This document shows, piece after piece, positions 10,700 to 39,172 of a DNA stretch of 64,000 nt. The stretch covers positions 10,709,501 through 10,773,500 of the forward strand of contig WPIO01000006.1 in assembly GCA_009760855.2 (NCBI GenBank). The letters are read 5' to 3'. Below the pieces are notes generated by a model, which did no database searches, was not told the origin of the DNA, and saw only the letters and a list, made by a program, of their open reading frames with translations. This DNA is from Cristatella mucedo (Eukaryota; Bryozoa; Phylactolaemata; Cristatellidae). Numbering within the stretch: the first letter of the stretch is position 1; every line of letters starts with the position of its first letter. The position numbers and the translations under genes are program-made.

Positions 10700-12170
10700 A
10701 CACACTGAGCGAGAGTCTGGAAGCAGCAATACAAGAAATTGCAGTGTAGGCAAGTGCTCAGCACATTTTGCTCAATTGTAACTGTAGTCAAATGCTATTT
10801 GTCGCATGCCTGTGTGATGACTGTGTTGCTGGCAGGGAGGCCATTACCGAGCAGACAGCTGGAAGCTGCTTCAACTTTTGCATGACAGACTCCTGTGTGC
10901 GTCACGGTTTTCGGCTAGAGTAGTTGGAGCTTGCCCCCTAGCGGGAGCCGTCTACGTCCAAGACGGACTCTTGAGCGTCCACCACGTGACCGAGTGACAG
11001 CCTCGAAGGCCAGCCTTGATCGTAGCAGACGCTCCTTCAATCGACGCGCCGTGCAGAGCTCTGTCGGCAGCGCGTGCCACGAGACCGGCTTATGACAGCT
11101 TACTACTCAAAGAGTCGGACGTGGCTTGCTAGAACTTGTGCAACTTCGGGCATGACAGACAATTGAGCAAGTGTGAATTAGTGAGGGACAATTGGCTTGA
11201 CTGCAATGCGTTGCCCCTGTAATGGAACAGGATCTTCACTGCCTTCGCACACACGGTCGCGTCCAGCAGGCACACACTTACTCACAGACCTACCAACACA
11301 CACACAGACACACTTAAACAAAACACAGTTTTAGAGGCACACACACAGACTCGAGTGCACGCATGCATACAACACAAGCACATACACGCGCACACACATG
11401 CACACACACACACACACAAACACATGTCTGCCTCTACAGCCCCAACAAAAAGGGAAATCCTTTGCAGGCGCACCGAATATTGCTACCGTCTGTAGCTGGG
11501 GCTTCGTCTGGAGCTGCGACAATCCTATCATCTGCCCGATGCCAGTCACGCTTGCAGGCAGTGCTGAGTGGTGGGCAGCTTGATTGATTGCAATCTTCTC
11601 GCCAGTCGTGTAGGTAAATCTGCTGACCCCCTTGCTCTTACAAGGGGGAACGGTGCAGCACGCAATACCCACCTCATGACCAGAAAACGGCTTACGGTTC
11701 CCTCGGATGTACTGGTCCCCTTGGATGTACTGCCACTATTACCACGTAACACCGAATGGTGGTGGCTCTGGTCTAGAACGAGGCCAGTGTTTGAATGGCT
11801 GTGCTGGACCATGGAAAGGCTGCTAGTTTGAACAAGTTAGCTGTTTGCTGTGCAAAAGGTAAAGCCTTTAAATGCAGCTTGAGTCGAAGCATGCGGTCTT
11901 TCAGACGGTCATCCCGGGCTGCATTCGCTAGCCACACCCACAATCAATTCCGATAGGAAAATTGGCGTCAGCGGTAGCAGGACCACCTTGAAGTTAGGGT
12001 GCTTATGGTGCTCAGTTAGCTTGCAGAAAATTCTGTAGTGATATACGTTCACCTACATTTTACTTACACGTTCACGAATTTATTCAACATACTACGCTCC
12101 CTGCATTCGTGGTCATAGTTACAAAATTAACTTGAAACAGATGGTTAGGCAAATTCTTCCTTTGCCATCG
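10700..12170. other. No gene; CA-rich patch at 11270-11430
   Basis: Mostly unique sequence. A CA-rich interrupted microsatellite lies at 11270-11430. The short phrase 'gcatgacagac' occurs twice in similar context (about 10880 and 11149). Confidence 0.5.
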
Positions 12171-12173
12171 CCA

Positions 12174-12186
12174 GGAGGGAGGGAGG

Positions 12187-12225
<39 letters not shown>

Positions 12226-12262
12226 TGAGGGAGGGAGGGATGGAGGGAGGGAGGGAGGGAGG

Positions 12263-12293
<31 letters not shown>

Positions 12294-12294
12294 G
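12174..12294. repeat. (GA)n/(GGGA)n microsatellite
   Basis: Alternating GA and GGGA tracts. Confidence 0.95.
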
Positions 12295-12464
12295 CGAGGC
12301 AAGTTAGCCGGCTGCATATTCGTGACAGGCTTTAATGGGGTTGTTGGACTAGTTCTCGATTAAACATTATCTTTTTGGGGCTCCATTTTCATTGGTAAAC
12401 ACGCTCATGCATGGACACACATGCACACACATTCACTTGCACCACACATAAGGAAATAGATAAA

Positions 12465-12607
12465 TATTAGCTGATTTGACAGCCTCATTTGTATAGATGC
12501 AGAAGTGCCTTAACGGCTAAAACCATCACTTCCAGTGGTGAATAAAGGATCGGCCTCTGTAGGATTCAAACCCACGACCCGGATCAGGAAGAGCAAGCAC
12601 CTCACAT
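12465..12607 (-). mobile_element. SINE B, tRNA-derived, antisense
   Basis: Matches the better copy at 55.2 kb read on the same strand: 'tagctgatttgacagcctc', 'cttaacggctaaaaccatc', then 'aggattcaaacccacgaccc', which is the B-box on the minus strand. It adjoins a CA-rich tract (12600-12790). Confidence 0.85.
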
Positions 12608-12636
12608 GCATGCCTGCATACACACACATGCACACA

Positions 12637-12667
<31 letters not shown>

Positions 12668-12790
12668 TCACACTCACTCACTCACTCACACGTGCAATGC
12701 ACGTGCATGTGCCGGCTCTTGTGCACGCACGCACACACAAACACCCATGTCAACGGGCCCATACATATACAGGCACGTGTGCAATATCCT
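12600..12790. repeat. CA-rich interrupted microsatellite
   Basis: CA, CGCA and CTCA repeats with interruptions. Confidence 0.85.
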
Positions 12791-12793
12791 TGT

Positions 12794-12850
12794 CGCGTAA
12801 TCGTGGAAGTGAGTTCTACAGTCTAGGACCTGCAGAGCAGAAACATCTGC
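12794..12850 (-). mobile_element. Antisense scrap of LINE A near its 3' coding end
   Basis: The stretch 'gtggaagtgagttctacagt' and 'ctaggacctgcagagc' is the reverse complement of the LINE A segment at about 15035-15075. It abuts the sense LINE that starts at about 12850. Confidence 0.7.
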
Positions 12851-15299
12851 AGATAGCAGTAGGTGGCCACATTCTAGATCTCGTGATCACTAAGGATGTC
12901 CTCCCCACTGACTTTGTGGTGTGCCTACTGACCCTCTCAGATTATTGTTCGGTCTCGTTTACTGTTCCTGCTACCTCGTACGTACAGGGCAATGTCGAAT
13001 TTGCCAAACGACGTAACTTACAAAGCATTGACATGGACAAGTTTTTGAAATCTGTTCGTGATGCAGGCCTTCTTGATCTGCATTCAGACTCGACCGGCAG
13101 CCTCGATACCCTCACTGATGCGATGAACATGACACTCAGGAGTGCTCTTGACAAGCATGCTCCCGTTCGCTCTATCCGTGTTCAAAGTCGTCGAGATTCC
13201 TTTCAATTTACAAAGAAACTCCTTAAGATGCGCCGTGTTAAGCGCAGGCTGGAACGTCGTTTCAAGAAATCAGGGTCTGAGGCAGACCTAGTCAATTTTA
13301 AAGACTTCCTTTGAGTTTACACCCGAAAGCTTAAAAAAGCCAGGGCTTCTTTTTTCATAAGAAAGCTGAATTCCTGCCAGTCGGACACTAAACAGATTTA
13401 TAAGACAGTAAACCATTTACTCGCCAATGCTGTGAGGTCTGACTCCCCAGATATTAAGGGCTCTGCCGAAAAGTTTTCAGCCTTCCTTACTGAAAAAATT
13501 GTGCACATTCGTGCCTCCATTAAGCACCCTCCGACCAAAGCAATCGCCGTTCCTCAACCTGTGACCTTTCTTAAAAGGTTTTCTGATGTTTCTGCCTGTG
13601 ATGTGGCTGCCTTAATAAGGTCTAGCAAAAAGAGCTCGTCTCCTGAAGACCCTATACCTTCATCTCTGTGGTCTTCACTTGCAGACCAGCTTAGCCCTGC
13701 CATAACCAAGATTTTTAATGCATCTTTGGGAAAAGGGGTCGTCCCCAAGTCCTTCAAATCGGCATTCGTTAGATCTTTTCTTAAAAAGCCTGGATTAGAC
13801 ACAGAGGTCCTAGCAAACTATCGTCCAGTTTCCCTTCTTCCGTTCTTATCAAAGATTCTTGAAAAAATTGTTGCTAAGCAGCTAGTTGAACATATTGAAA
13901 ATAATGGAATGTCAGAAACATTTCAATCGGGTTTCAAGAGGCAGAGAGGCAGCACTCTACTGAAACTGCTCTCCTCCGTGTTAACAATGACATTCTACGT
14001 GGCAACGACGACGGGAATGTCACTGCCCTAGCTCTGCTAGATCTGTCTGCTGCCTTCGACACCATTGATCACGAAGTTCTGCTTGAACGATTGAGAACAA
14101 CGATCGGTCTGGCAGACGAAGCACTGGCGTGGTTTTAATCATACTTGTCTGATCGTGTTCAATCCGTGTCGTGTGGGGGTCAGGTCTCAGACATGAGAAG
14201 GGTCACATGTGGAGTCCCTCAAGGGTCTGTACTTGGTCCCTTGCTGTTCTCCATTTATACGCAACCTCTGGGAAAAGTGATTAAGGCCCATGGAATAGGA
14301 TATCACTTCTATGCTGACGATACTCAGTTGTATTTGTCATTTAAACCGCCGGAATCTGGTGCAGCAACTGAGAAACTGAATGGTTGCCTTGCCGATATTC
14401 GATCCTGGATGTCGGAAAACTTCCTGAAATTAAATGACGATAAAACCGAACTGCTGCTCATAGGACACCCTAAGCGTGTGGCTGGATTAAAAGGCTTTGC
14501 TCTTCTAATAGGTGATGCTATTGTGCGACCTTCACCACGTGCTCGTAATCTAGGTGTCGTGTTCGACAGCTGCCTCGATTTCAAAAGCTTCATTCAGAAG
14601 ACTGCCTCTACAGCTAGCCATCACATCCGATCCCTATCCAAGATTAGAAGCTGTCTCCCACAGTGGCTTGTAAAAAATTTAACTAGCTCTTTAGTTCTGT
14701 CTCGGCTTGACTATTGTAATTCCCTTTTGGCTGGGCTACCAAAGAAAGCTATTATGCCACTACAGCGGACTATGAATATGGCTGCAAGGCTGGTCTTCAA
14801 GTCCCAGCGGTTTGAGCACGTGTCACCTCTGCTGGAAGAGCTAGGATGGTTGCCGGTTGAGCAAAGGATACAGAGCAAAGTTCTTACGCTGACCCACAAG
14901 GCCCGCCACGGCTTGGCTCCTTCGTACCTAGCTGAACTGCTGCATCAGTTTCAGCCTGTTCGCGCCCTGAGGTCCTGTGTGGACAATAAATTAGCTGTCC
15001 CATTCCTCCGCTTAAAGACAGTTGGCGACAGAAGCTTTAGCTCTGCAGGTCCTAGACTGTGGAACTCGCTTCCACAATTCTTACGCAACGACATCTACTC
15101 TCCAACTGCCGACTATGGCACATCTTTTTCAGCGGTCCTGAGCTGCTACTTCTATGCTACTCACTATCTCAACTGCTCTCCTGACTCTGCTATGCTTGCC
15201 ACTTTCTCTCTGTTGCGTGAGACGAAGTCTGTTGGCTACCGAATGCGTACCAAAAGCCGCTTAGGCTGTGAGTGTGCTATACAAAACTCTCCTGCGTAA
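12850..15299 (+). pseudogene. LINE A pol: endonuclease end plus reverse transcriptase, inactivated
   Basis: The open pieces are 12535-13314 (LINE part from about 12850), 13432-14031 and 14145-15299. Family landmarks are NYRPVSLLPFLSKILEKIV (RT motif region 1-2), [27 protein letters not shown] and the catalytic YADD at 14310-14321, followed by the C-terminal APxxWNSLP-like [19 protein letters not shown]. Lesions are an in-frame stop at 13312, a frame change between about 13950 and 14030 inside the RT, and a stop at 14136. The last 384 codons are intact, so the copy is not very old. Inactive as it stands. Confidence 0.9.
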
Positions 15300-15362
15300 C
15301 ACCCACATGGTCTTTATGACTTTGTGGAGTTACTCACGCAGATGCATTACATTACATTGGGT
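12850..15362 (+). mobile_element. LINE family A (L2/CR1-like), 5'-truncated, near full 3' part
   Basis: This non-LTR retrotransposon copy starts near the end of the endonuclease domain (LDLVITKDVL ... LSDYCSVSF). It runs through a linker and the whole reverse transcriptase to the 3' tail, which ends in ATTACATTACATT. The tail 'gtaacacccacatggtcttt ... tttgtggagttac' also marks copies at 20.3, 26.65, 36.45, 38.3, 41.5, 43.2 and 58.96 kb. It lies about 650 bp upstream of the first recognised castor coding exon, probably in the gene's 5' flank or first intron. Confidence 0.93.
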
Positions 15363-15452
15363 TCTGAATTTTCAGTGTGCTGCCACTTAAGTTAACCTGA
15401 GCTAACTTACATGCCCACGTATGTGTGCTTCGTGCGCGTGCACGATGCTGCA

Positions 15453-15633
<181 letters not shown>

Positions 15634-16025
15634 TTTAATAGCCACTGTTGTCGAGCAGCATACATGGATCCGGCCATTTTCACAGGATCTCATCAGGGAG
15701 GACTTATTGGTTTCACACTCGATTTATTTGCTTTTGAGCCAGCACCGTGGTCGGAAGACGAATTGTGAGAAGAAAGAAAGCTGTCGTAGCTGTAGCTGTT
15801 GTCTTATAATTTGAGCTGGGGTTTTTCGTGCTTGCAAGCCACAATTGAGTGGCCCTTACCTATTCGGCTGGTGCATTTGCTGTGCCCCACCCCCTTGTTC
15901 ATGTCGTAATGTTGACGGTTTCAGAGCCACGAATGCTGCCGTTGATTTCTTTCTTTGGCCGATCTTTGGAGTCGTCTTTTTTCTAAATTTCCAATAAAGC
16001 TGCCCTTGGTTTCGTTTCAGGTGAC

Positions 16026-33917
<17,892 letters not shown>

Positions 33918-33924
33918 GCGGCAC

Positions 33925-33981
33925 CGCGGCGGCACGCTGCTGATCGCTGCCGTTGCCAGCGATCGGCAGCGTGCCGCCGCG
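33925..33981 (+). promoter_or_regulatory. 25-bp hairpin just after the castor stop codon
   Basis: The arms 33925-33949 (begins cgcggcggcacgctgc) and 33957-33981 (ends gcagcgtgccgccgcg) pair at 24 of 25 positions around the 7-nt loop ccgttgc. In the mRNA this would be a very stable GC-rich stem 8 nt after the TAG. Confidence 0.9.
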
Positions 33982-35191
33982 AGGTCCGATGCTGCTCAGC
34001 CATGACCCGTGACGTTGACCTCGCAACCGAAACCCCTTTTACCGCGATGGAGAGCTTCCAGGCGACTCCGGGATGCTCGCTCCTCGCTGCGCCGAGGCAG
34101 CGCGCGTCGCTTGAGTGCAGCCACAGTCGGCGAGTCGGCTGCTGCACGCACCCACCCGTTGCTCTAGTTACCCGTTGCTCTAGTGACCTTTATTCTACCC
34201 TAAATCTCTCTGAGCAGCCGCCGCCAGGCAAGCGCTCTGCAGGTCCAGCTGGCTATAGACGGCCTAGTTGAGACTGCTCGTTTTGTGTTGCCGTAGTTTT
34301 TGCTCGCGAGCCCTCGCTCTGGCTCGGCGGCGGCAGGCTCCCGAGCGGTCACGGTCCCGACGACTCCGCCGAAGCTGCAGCCAACTCGGCGTCTTTCCGG
34401 CAGCGACCGGAAGCGTCGGCAACTGAAGATCGGTCGCAGTCAGCTAGCTTCCGCGTCTGCTCATGCTCGCTCTATCTCGGATGCCGCTGCTCTTTGCGGG
34501 CTGTAGATTCGACGCCGGGCTCCTTGTACAAGCTCCGGCAGGGAAATCTCTAGTGCATAATGGCCACGCGAGTAGAAGCCGGCGATAGCCCGTGCGTGCG
34601 TGAACATTTTCGAGGTTGAAGTCGTCCATTCACAGGCCGAGCTGCAGCCGTGGGCGCACACTGCATCGACGGCTGCAGCTCGAGGCCTGCGCTCTAGCGT
34701 TTCGCGAAACGGCGAAACGTCCACTGTTGCAGCCGCGGCGGCAGCAGCAGCAGCCGTGTGCCAGCCGTGTGCTTCTTATTCCTTATTTATGTTTTCAATG
34801 CCGCCCATCCAGCAGACAATCAGACGGGTTGCTGAAGTTGGCGCGTGGGCAGTCCCCTGCGTGCGTAGGCTGACCGGAATTACGGACTTGCATATTCGCT
34901 TCGCATATGTGCTTGTACGTTGTGTATCTTGTCAGCTCCGTTATTGCCTGCAGTGTACAAATCAATCATCGCTGTGCGTGCACCTTCGGAGTCCTACGGC
35001 AATTCTTTACCTTGTAGCTCCGTCCTTGCCTGTCATTTAAGTATCTCTCCTTTCTTCCTTGAAATTTGTACGCTGCCGCCTCGCAGCGCTATGTAGTCTG
35101 GCATCACGTATGCTCGTGGCAGCATAATGGCAGCCTTCTTGCACCTTTGTAAATCATCAAGGCGGTGTACTTCCATCTAGGTACCTTTTTG

Positions 35192-35197
35192 AATAAA
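35192..35197 (+). promoter_or_regulatory. Candidate polyadenylation signal
   Basis: AATAAA followed within 20 nt by a T-run (acttttttgc). Plausible end of the castor transcript. Confidence 0.5.
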
Positions 35198-35215
35198 CTT
35201 TTTTGCACCGCCGGG

Positions 35216-36085
35216 GTTTGTAGCCCCATTGAACTTGATTTGCGTTACTCAACGTGATATCGCTGCTGAAATGTCGGCATTCGGTAAAATGAATGGACCT
35301 GCCTAGAATCTGCACGTCATTTGACGAAAGCCATTTTTTTATGCCGTTCGCTGCAGTCGTGTGGACTAGTGGGCGCTCACAAATTTCGTGAACACATACA
35401 CCCGTGCAGGCGCAAACACTGTCACTTCTGTGCCGTTCGTTAATGCTGCGCACAGGGTCGTGGGCATTTTCCGCTGGCAAAGCACCAGCCCGACAAGCGT
35501 GGTTGAACCTCGCACCTTCTTTTCTGTCTGTCGTCTCACTTCGACGAAAATCTAAGCGGTCACGTGTTCAGTCACGCGGACACGCCCCGATTCGTACATG
35601 TGAATGGTAGCTCCAGCAAGTGAGAATAAGTGCGCAGCATCCACGGCGTGGCTCGACGATGAAACGCGGCAGGCAGCCGCCACGAAAGCATCCAACTTGT
35701 GAGGCCCCCTAGGAGAGACCGAGTCTCTCTCGCGTGTGGCTTCAGCGGCGTCGTCTGCTTCGGGCTCCTGGGTGCCTGCTCTAGCTGCGTGCGGTGCCAC
35801 AAGGCCTTGCGCAGGCCTGCTATGCTTCGAGCCTTTGAGGAGGGATCTTCAGGGCTGCATGACTGTGAGAGAGAAAGTGTGCATTAATTCTTTCGAAGCT
35901 AGCAGCCTGCGCTGTGGCTGGCAGCAGGAAGAGGGTGTTACATGTCATGCATTCCCAACAGTAGAGAAAAATTAATCAGAATTCTCCCAAAATGCTTTAA
36001 GATCTTAATTAACGACCGCTGTTAAGTTTAAAATACTAGAGTAAGAAGTGAGCTTAGTTTTAGACAGGCAAAAGAGCATTTCCAT
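35216..36085. other. No recognisable feature
   Basis: No gene or repeat recognised. Confidence 0.5.
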
Positions 36086-36087
36086 TA

Positions 36088-36270
36088 GATTGGGTTTGAA
36101 CCAGCAATTAAGTTGCTCGCCTTCAATGACCTAGATCAAGGTGAAGGTCCAAAATCAGACAGAGATAACCAAGGTCGTGGGCTCGAGCTCCGAGGCATAT
36201 AAGAATCACCTAAATAGAGATTAAGTTTCCTTGGAGTGCTATGCAAATGAATTATATTTATATTTATTTC
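36088..36270 (+). mobile_element. SINE A, diverged
   Basis: 'gggtttgaaccagcaattaa' (A-box region), 'ggtcgtgggctcgagctccg' (B-box region), and the tail 'cacctaaatagagattaagt ... ttggagtgctatgcaaatga'. An insert of about 25 bp sits between the boxes. Confidence 0.8.
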
Positions 36271-36447
36271 GAGGAGAAGGCACTGACCTTCTGCCCCCCC
36301 ACTTAAGGTCAAGGGTCACTTCCAATTTGTTTTGCCAACAATCATAGTATTTGTTGGGCACTTCAAAGCAGGAACATAGCTGGCCACTACAATGCAAAAA
36401 GGTGGAAGTTTTCTGCAGTAACTGGCATCCGGCAAACATGCTTATGC

Positions 36448-36575
36448 TCTGCAGGTCCTAGACTATGGAACTCAGTGCGCTAAACAAAACTCTCCTGCGT
36501 AACACCCTCATAGTCTTAATGACTTTGTGGAGTTACAGACGGAGATACATTACATTACATTACACAATTTGTATG
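36448..36575 (+). mobile_element. LINE A 3' end with internal deletion
   Basis: The sequence jumps from 'cctagactatggaactc' to 'agtgcgctaaacaaaactct', losing about 200 bp compared with the 15-kb copy. It ends in an ACATT repeat tail. Confidence 0.82.
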
Positions 36576-36667
36576 CAGTGACATCTACTCTCCTGCTTCC
36601 AACTCTCCTGCCTAATTCTCGTAGTCTTTATGGTTTTGTGGAGTTACGAATGGAGATACGTTAAATT
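36576..36667 (+). mobile_element. LINE A 3' end, second deleted copy
   Basis: 'gacatctactctcctgcttc' then 'gtctttatggttttgtggag', directly following the tail of the previous copy. Confidence 0.7.
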
Positions 36668-36692
36668 CCTGGCCTACCACAAGTTAGAGCAA

Positions 36693-36852
36693 CTAGCTCT
36701 AGTTTGGCCCAGTAGTTAATGTGTTTGCCTAAGACGACAAAGGTCAAGGTCCTGACCTTCATCACTTGAGGTCGTGGGGTTGAGCCCTACGGCGTATGTG
36801 CCACTCATGGATGGCAACTAAGTTCTCTCAGTTCGCTTATACAAACGTTTAG
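36693..36852 (+). mobile_element. SINE A, diverged
   Basis: 'tagtttggcccagtagttaa', 'gaggtcgtggggttgagccc', 'actaagttctctcagttcgc'. Confidence 0.72.
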
Positions 36853-37535
36853 TTTTTTAGCCAGATTCGGTGATCGAGCAGTTTTAAATTGCTCCAAGTC
36901 CACATTCAGCAGTAAAAATGTTCATTTAGAGAGCAGCTGGTGTAGACTAGTTCTAGGGTACCGAGACAATATTTTTCTGTTGCTACAATCTTCCCGAGGA
37001 CGAGTCTACAAGCTAAAAGAGTAATTTTATATTTGAACGAGTCCGAAGTCGAATTCAATGTTACATGTGTAGGGCTTTGAATTCACAGCTGCTAGTGCTA
37101 CGCGACTGGCTGGACGGCGAAGCCTTTCGAGCGGCACCGGAGCCTAAGCGATCACTCATGAAGTAATAATTACTATATTATTACTATATTATTATTATTA
37201 TCTATTATTATTACTATATTATGTGGCCACATAATTACAAGCTGCGACAGCCCACGGAGTCTTTTACCGATCGTATATGCAAGTGAAGTGCAAAAAGCCA
37301 CAGTGAACAAACAGTGGACTTTGCTTGATCGATGCATGTCAATTCAGATCGCCTGGGACTGACAGCAAAGGTGACTGAGACTGCTGCAGGGATCCACGAT
37401 TCAAACAACCAATCTCCAGCCATTCTCAGAACAACACGTAGGATCGCAATCAAGCTTGACTACCACCAGCGAGGCAGGCGCTCTGCAGAGACTGATTGCA
37501 GCCTCCTCGTGGGCAGAGCAGAGCGATGCTCCTGG
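36853..37535. other. No gene; ATT-rich patch at 37164-37221
   Basis: Only an AT-rich microsatellite-like patch (ATTACTATATTATT) stands out. Confidence 0.5.
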
Positions 37536-37757
37536 GCTGTTAGCTTCCAGGCCCCGCCCCCGAAGGCCTGGTGCTAGTGCTGCAGGTTGTCGAGCCTTAT
37601 GTCCGAGGCTCGCATACTTGCTAGCTCAATGGATTCGTCAGTCGGCTGCTGTTAGCTTCCAGGCCCCACCCCCGAAGGCCTGGTGCTAGTGCTGCAGGTT
37701 GTCGAACCTTATGTCCGAGGCTCGCATACTTGCTAGCTCAATGGATTCGTCAGTCGG
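37536..37757. repeat. 112-bp tandem duplication
   Basis: Units 37536-37647 and 37648-37757 differ at only two seen positions (g/a in the C-run, g/a in gtcgagcc). Unit landmark: gctgttagcttccaggcccc. Confidence 0.95.
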
Positions 37758-38094
37758 CTTCTGCTGGTTGCTGAGATCTCAACTTACTTAAAAGGGTGAT
37801 GCAAGCATTACGTATCTACAATCATTGTATATGTAGCCACACGATCGGTGTAATGCATCATCCTTCCACGTGAATGATGTCGGGGAGACTATTTTGCTCT
37901 CAGCTTTAATCTAAATTGTCATTCTAGAACTGCAGCCAGGTTTTTTCAGGTGCATGTTGCAAGCAATGCCGCATCTTCAGCTCAAAAGTCACTGCGAATT
38001 CTGAGTGCTGCTCACCAATTGAAACTCTGAAATCGGATGGACTCCGAATGCTGTAGGCAGCCGCTAAGTGCCGTGTGCATACTCTTTCCGTGCA

Positions 38095-38252
38095 GACCTC
38101 GCGTGCACCCCCTAACCATATTATTCATTGTGTTTGTTTTTCAAGCATGATTTTACTTACCATTCAATTGCATTTCCCTTTTCAGCAAATGTAAAGCGCC
38201 TAAAAGAGATTAGGTTCTCTGAGGGCGCTTTATCAAGTGTATTATTAATATC
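38095..38252 (+). mobile_element. LINE B 3' end
   Basis: 'ccctaaccatattattcatt', 'cagcaaatgtaaagcgccta', 'gagggcgctttatcaagtgt', TTA end. Confidence 0.88.
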
Positions 38253-38304
38253 CCCGTGACTCGTCCTTTATGTGCTTATGCATGCTGACATTATGCATGT
38301 TGCC

Positions 38305-38437
38305 TGTTGGCTACCGAATGCGTACCGAAAGCCGCTTAGGCCGTGAGTGCGCTATACAAAGCTCTCCTGCGTAACACCCACATGGTCTTTATGGCTTTGT
38401 GGAGTTACAGAAGGAGATACATTACATTACATAACGA
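38305..38437 (+). mobile_element. LINE A 3' end
   Basis: 'tggctaccgaatgcgtaccg' to the ACATTACATTACAT tail; close to the 15-kb copy. Confidence 0.9.
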
Positions 38438-38608
38438 AACTTACATGCTGACCCTGTGTGTACCACCCCTAACCATATTATTTTGTTATTTATTGAGCAT
38501 ACTACCACTTATCATGAGATCGTGCTTCCTTTGCAGCAGATGTAAAGCGCCTAGAAAGATATTGAGTTCTCAGAGGGTGCTATATCAAATGTATTATTAT
38601 CATTATTG
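38436..38608 (+). mobile_element. LINE B 3' end
   Basis: Starts at the CATTA tail of the preceding LINE A and ends in ATTATTATCATTATTG, where the next LINE A begins. Confidence 0.88.
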
Positions 38609-39172
38609 TTAAACTGCTCTCCTCCGTGTAACCAATGACATCCTATGCAGCAACAAAGACGGGAATGTCAATGCCCCTTCGTTGCTAAATCTATCAGCTG
38701 CCTTCGACGCCATTGATTTCGATATCCTGCTTGAACGATAGAGAATAACAATAGGTCTGGCAGACGAGGCACTGGCGTGGTTTAAATCGTACTTGCCCGA
38801 TTGAGTTTAATCCGATCGTGTCATTTGGGGTGGTCAGGTCACATCCACAGACCAGTCACCTGTGGAGTCCATCAAGGGTCTGCACTCGGTCTCTTGCTGT
38901 TCTCCATTTATTCTCAACCTCTAGGATAAGTGATTCAGGCCCATGGAATAGGATATCGCTTTTAAGCTGATGATACTCAGCTACATTTGTCGTTTAAAAT
39001 GTCGGAATCTGCTGTAGCAACTAATATACTGAATGCTTGCCTTGCAGACACTCGATTATGGATGTTGGCTAATTCCCTTAAACTAAACGACGATAAAATA
39101 AAACTGCAACATATAGGACACCCTAAGGGCGCGGCTGGACTAGAAGACGTTGCTCTTCGTGTGTGATGCTGT

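Larger units (their letters stand above)
8340..10700. other. GC-rich, repeat-poor, hairpin-rich block
   Basis: A 2.3-kb stretch of raised GC with many CTG/CAG runs and no transposon similarity. It contains at least three near-perfect hairpins, listed separately. A GTGAGT donor-like site lies at 8795. It could be a promoter or 5' leader of the downstream castor gene, or of an unidentified gene. No coding frame is convincing. Confidence 0.4.
33918..35215 (+). other. CASZ1: Probable castor 3' UTR
   Basis: Repeat-free, GC-rich sequence from the stop to an AATAAA at 35192-35197. No other polyadenylation hexamer that I noticed comes earlier. CAG runs occur at 34740. The extent is inferred. Confidence 0.5.
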
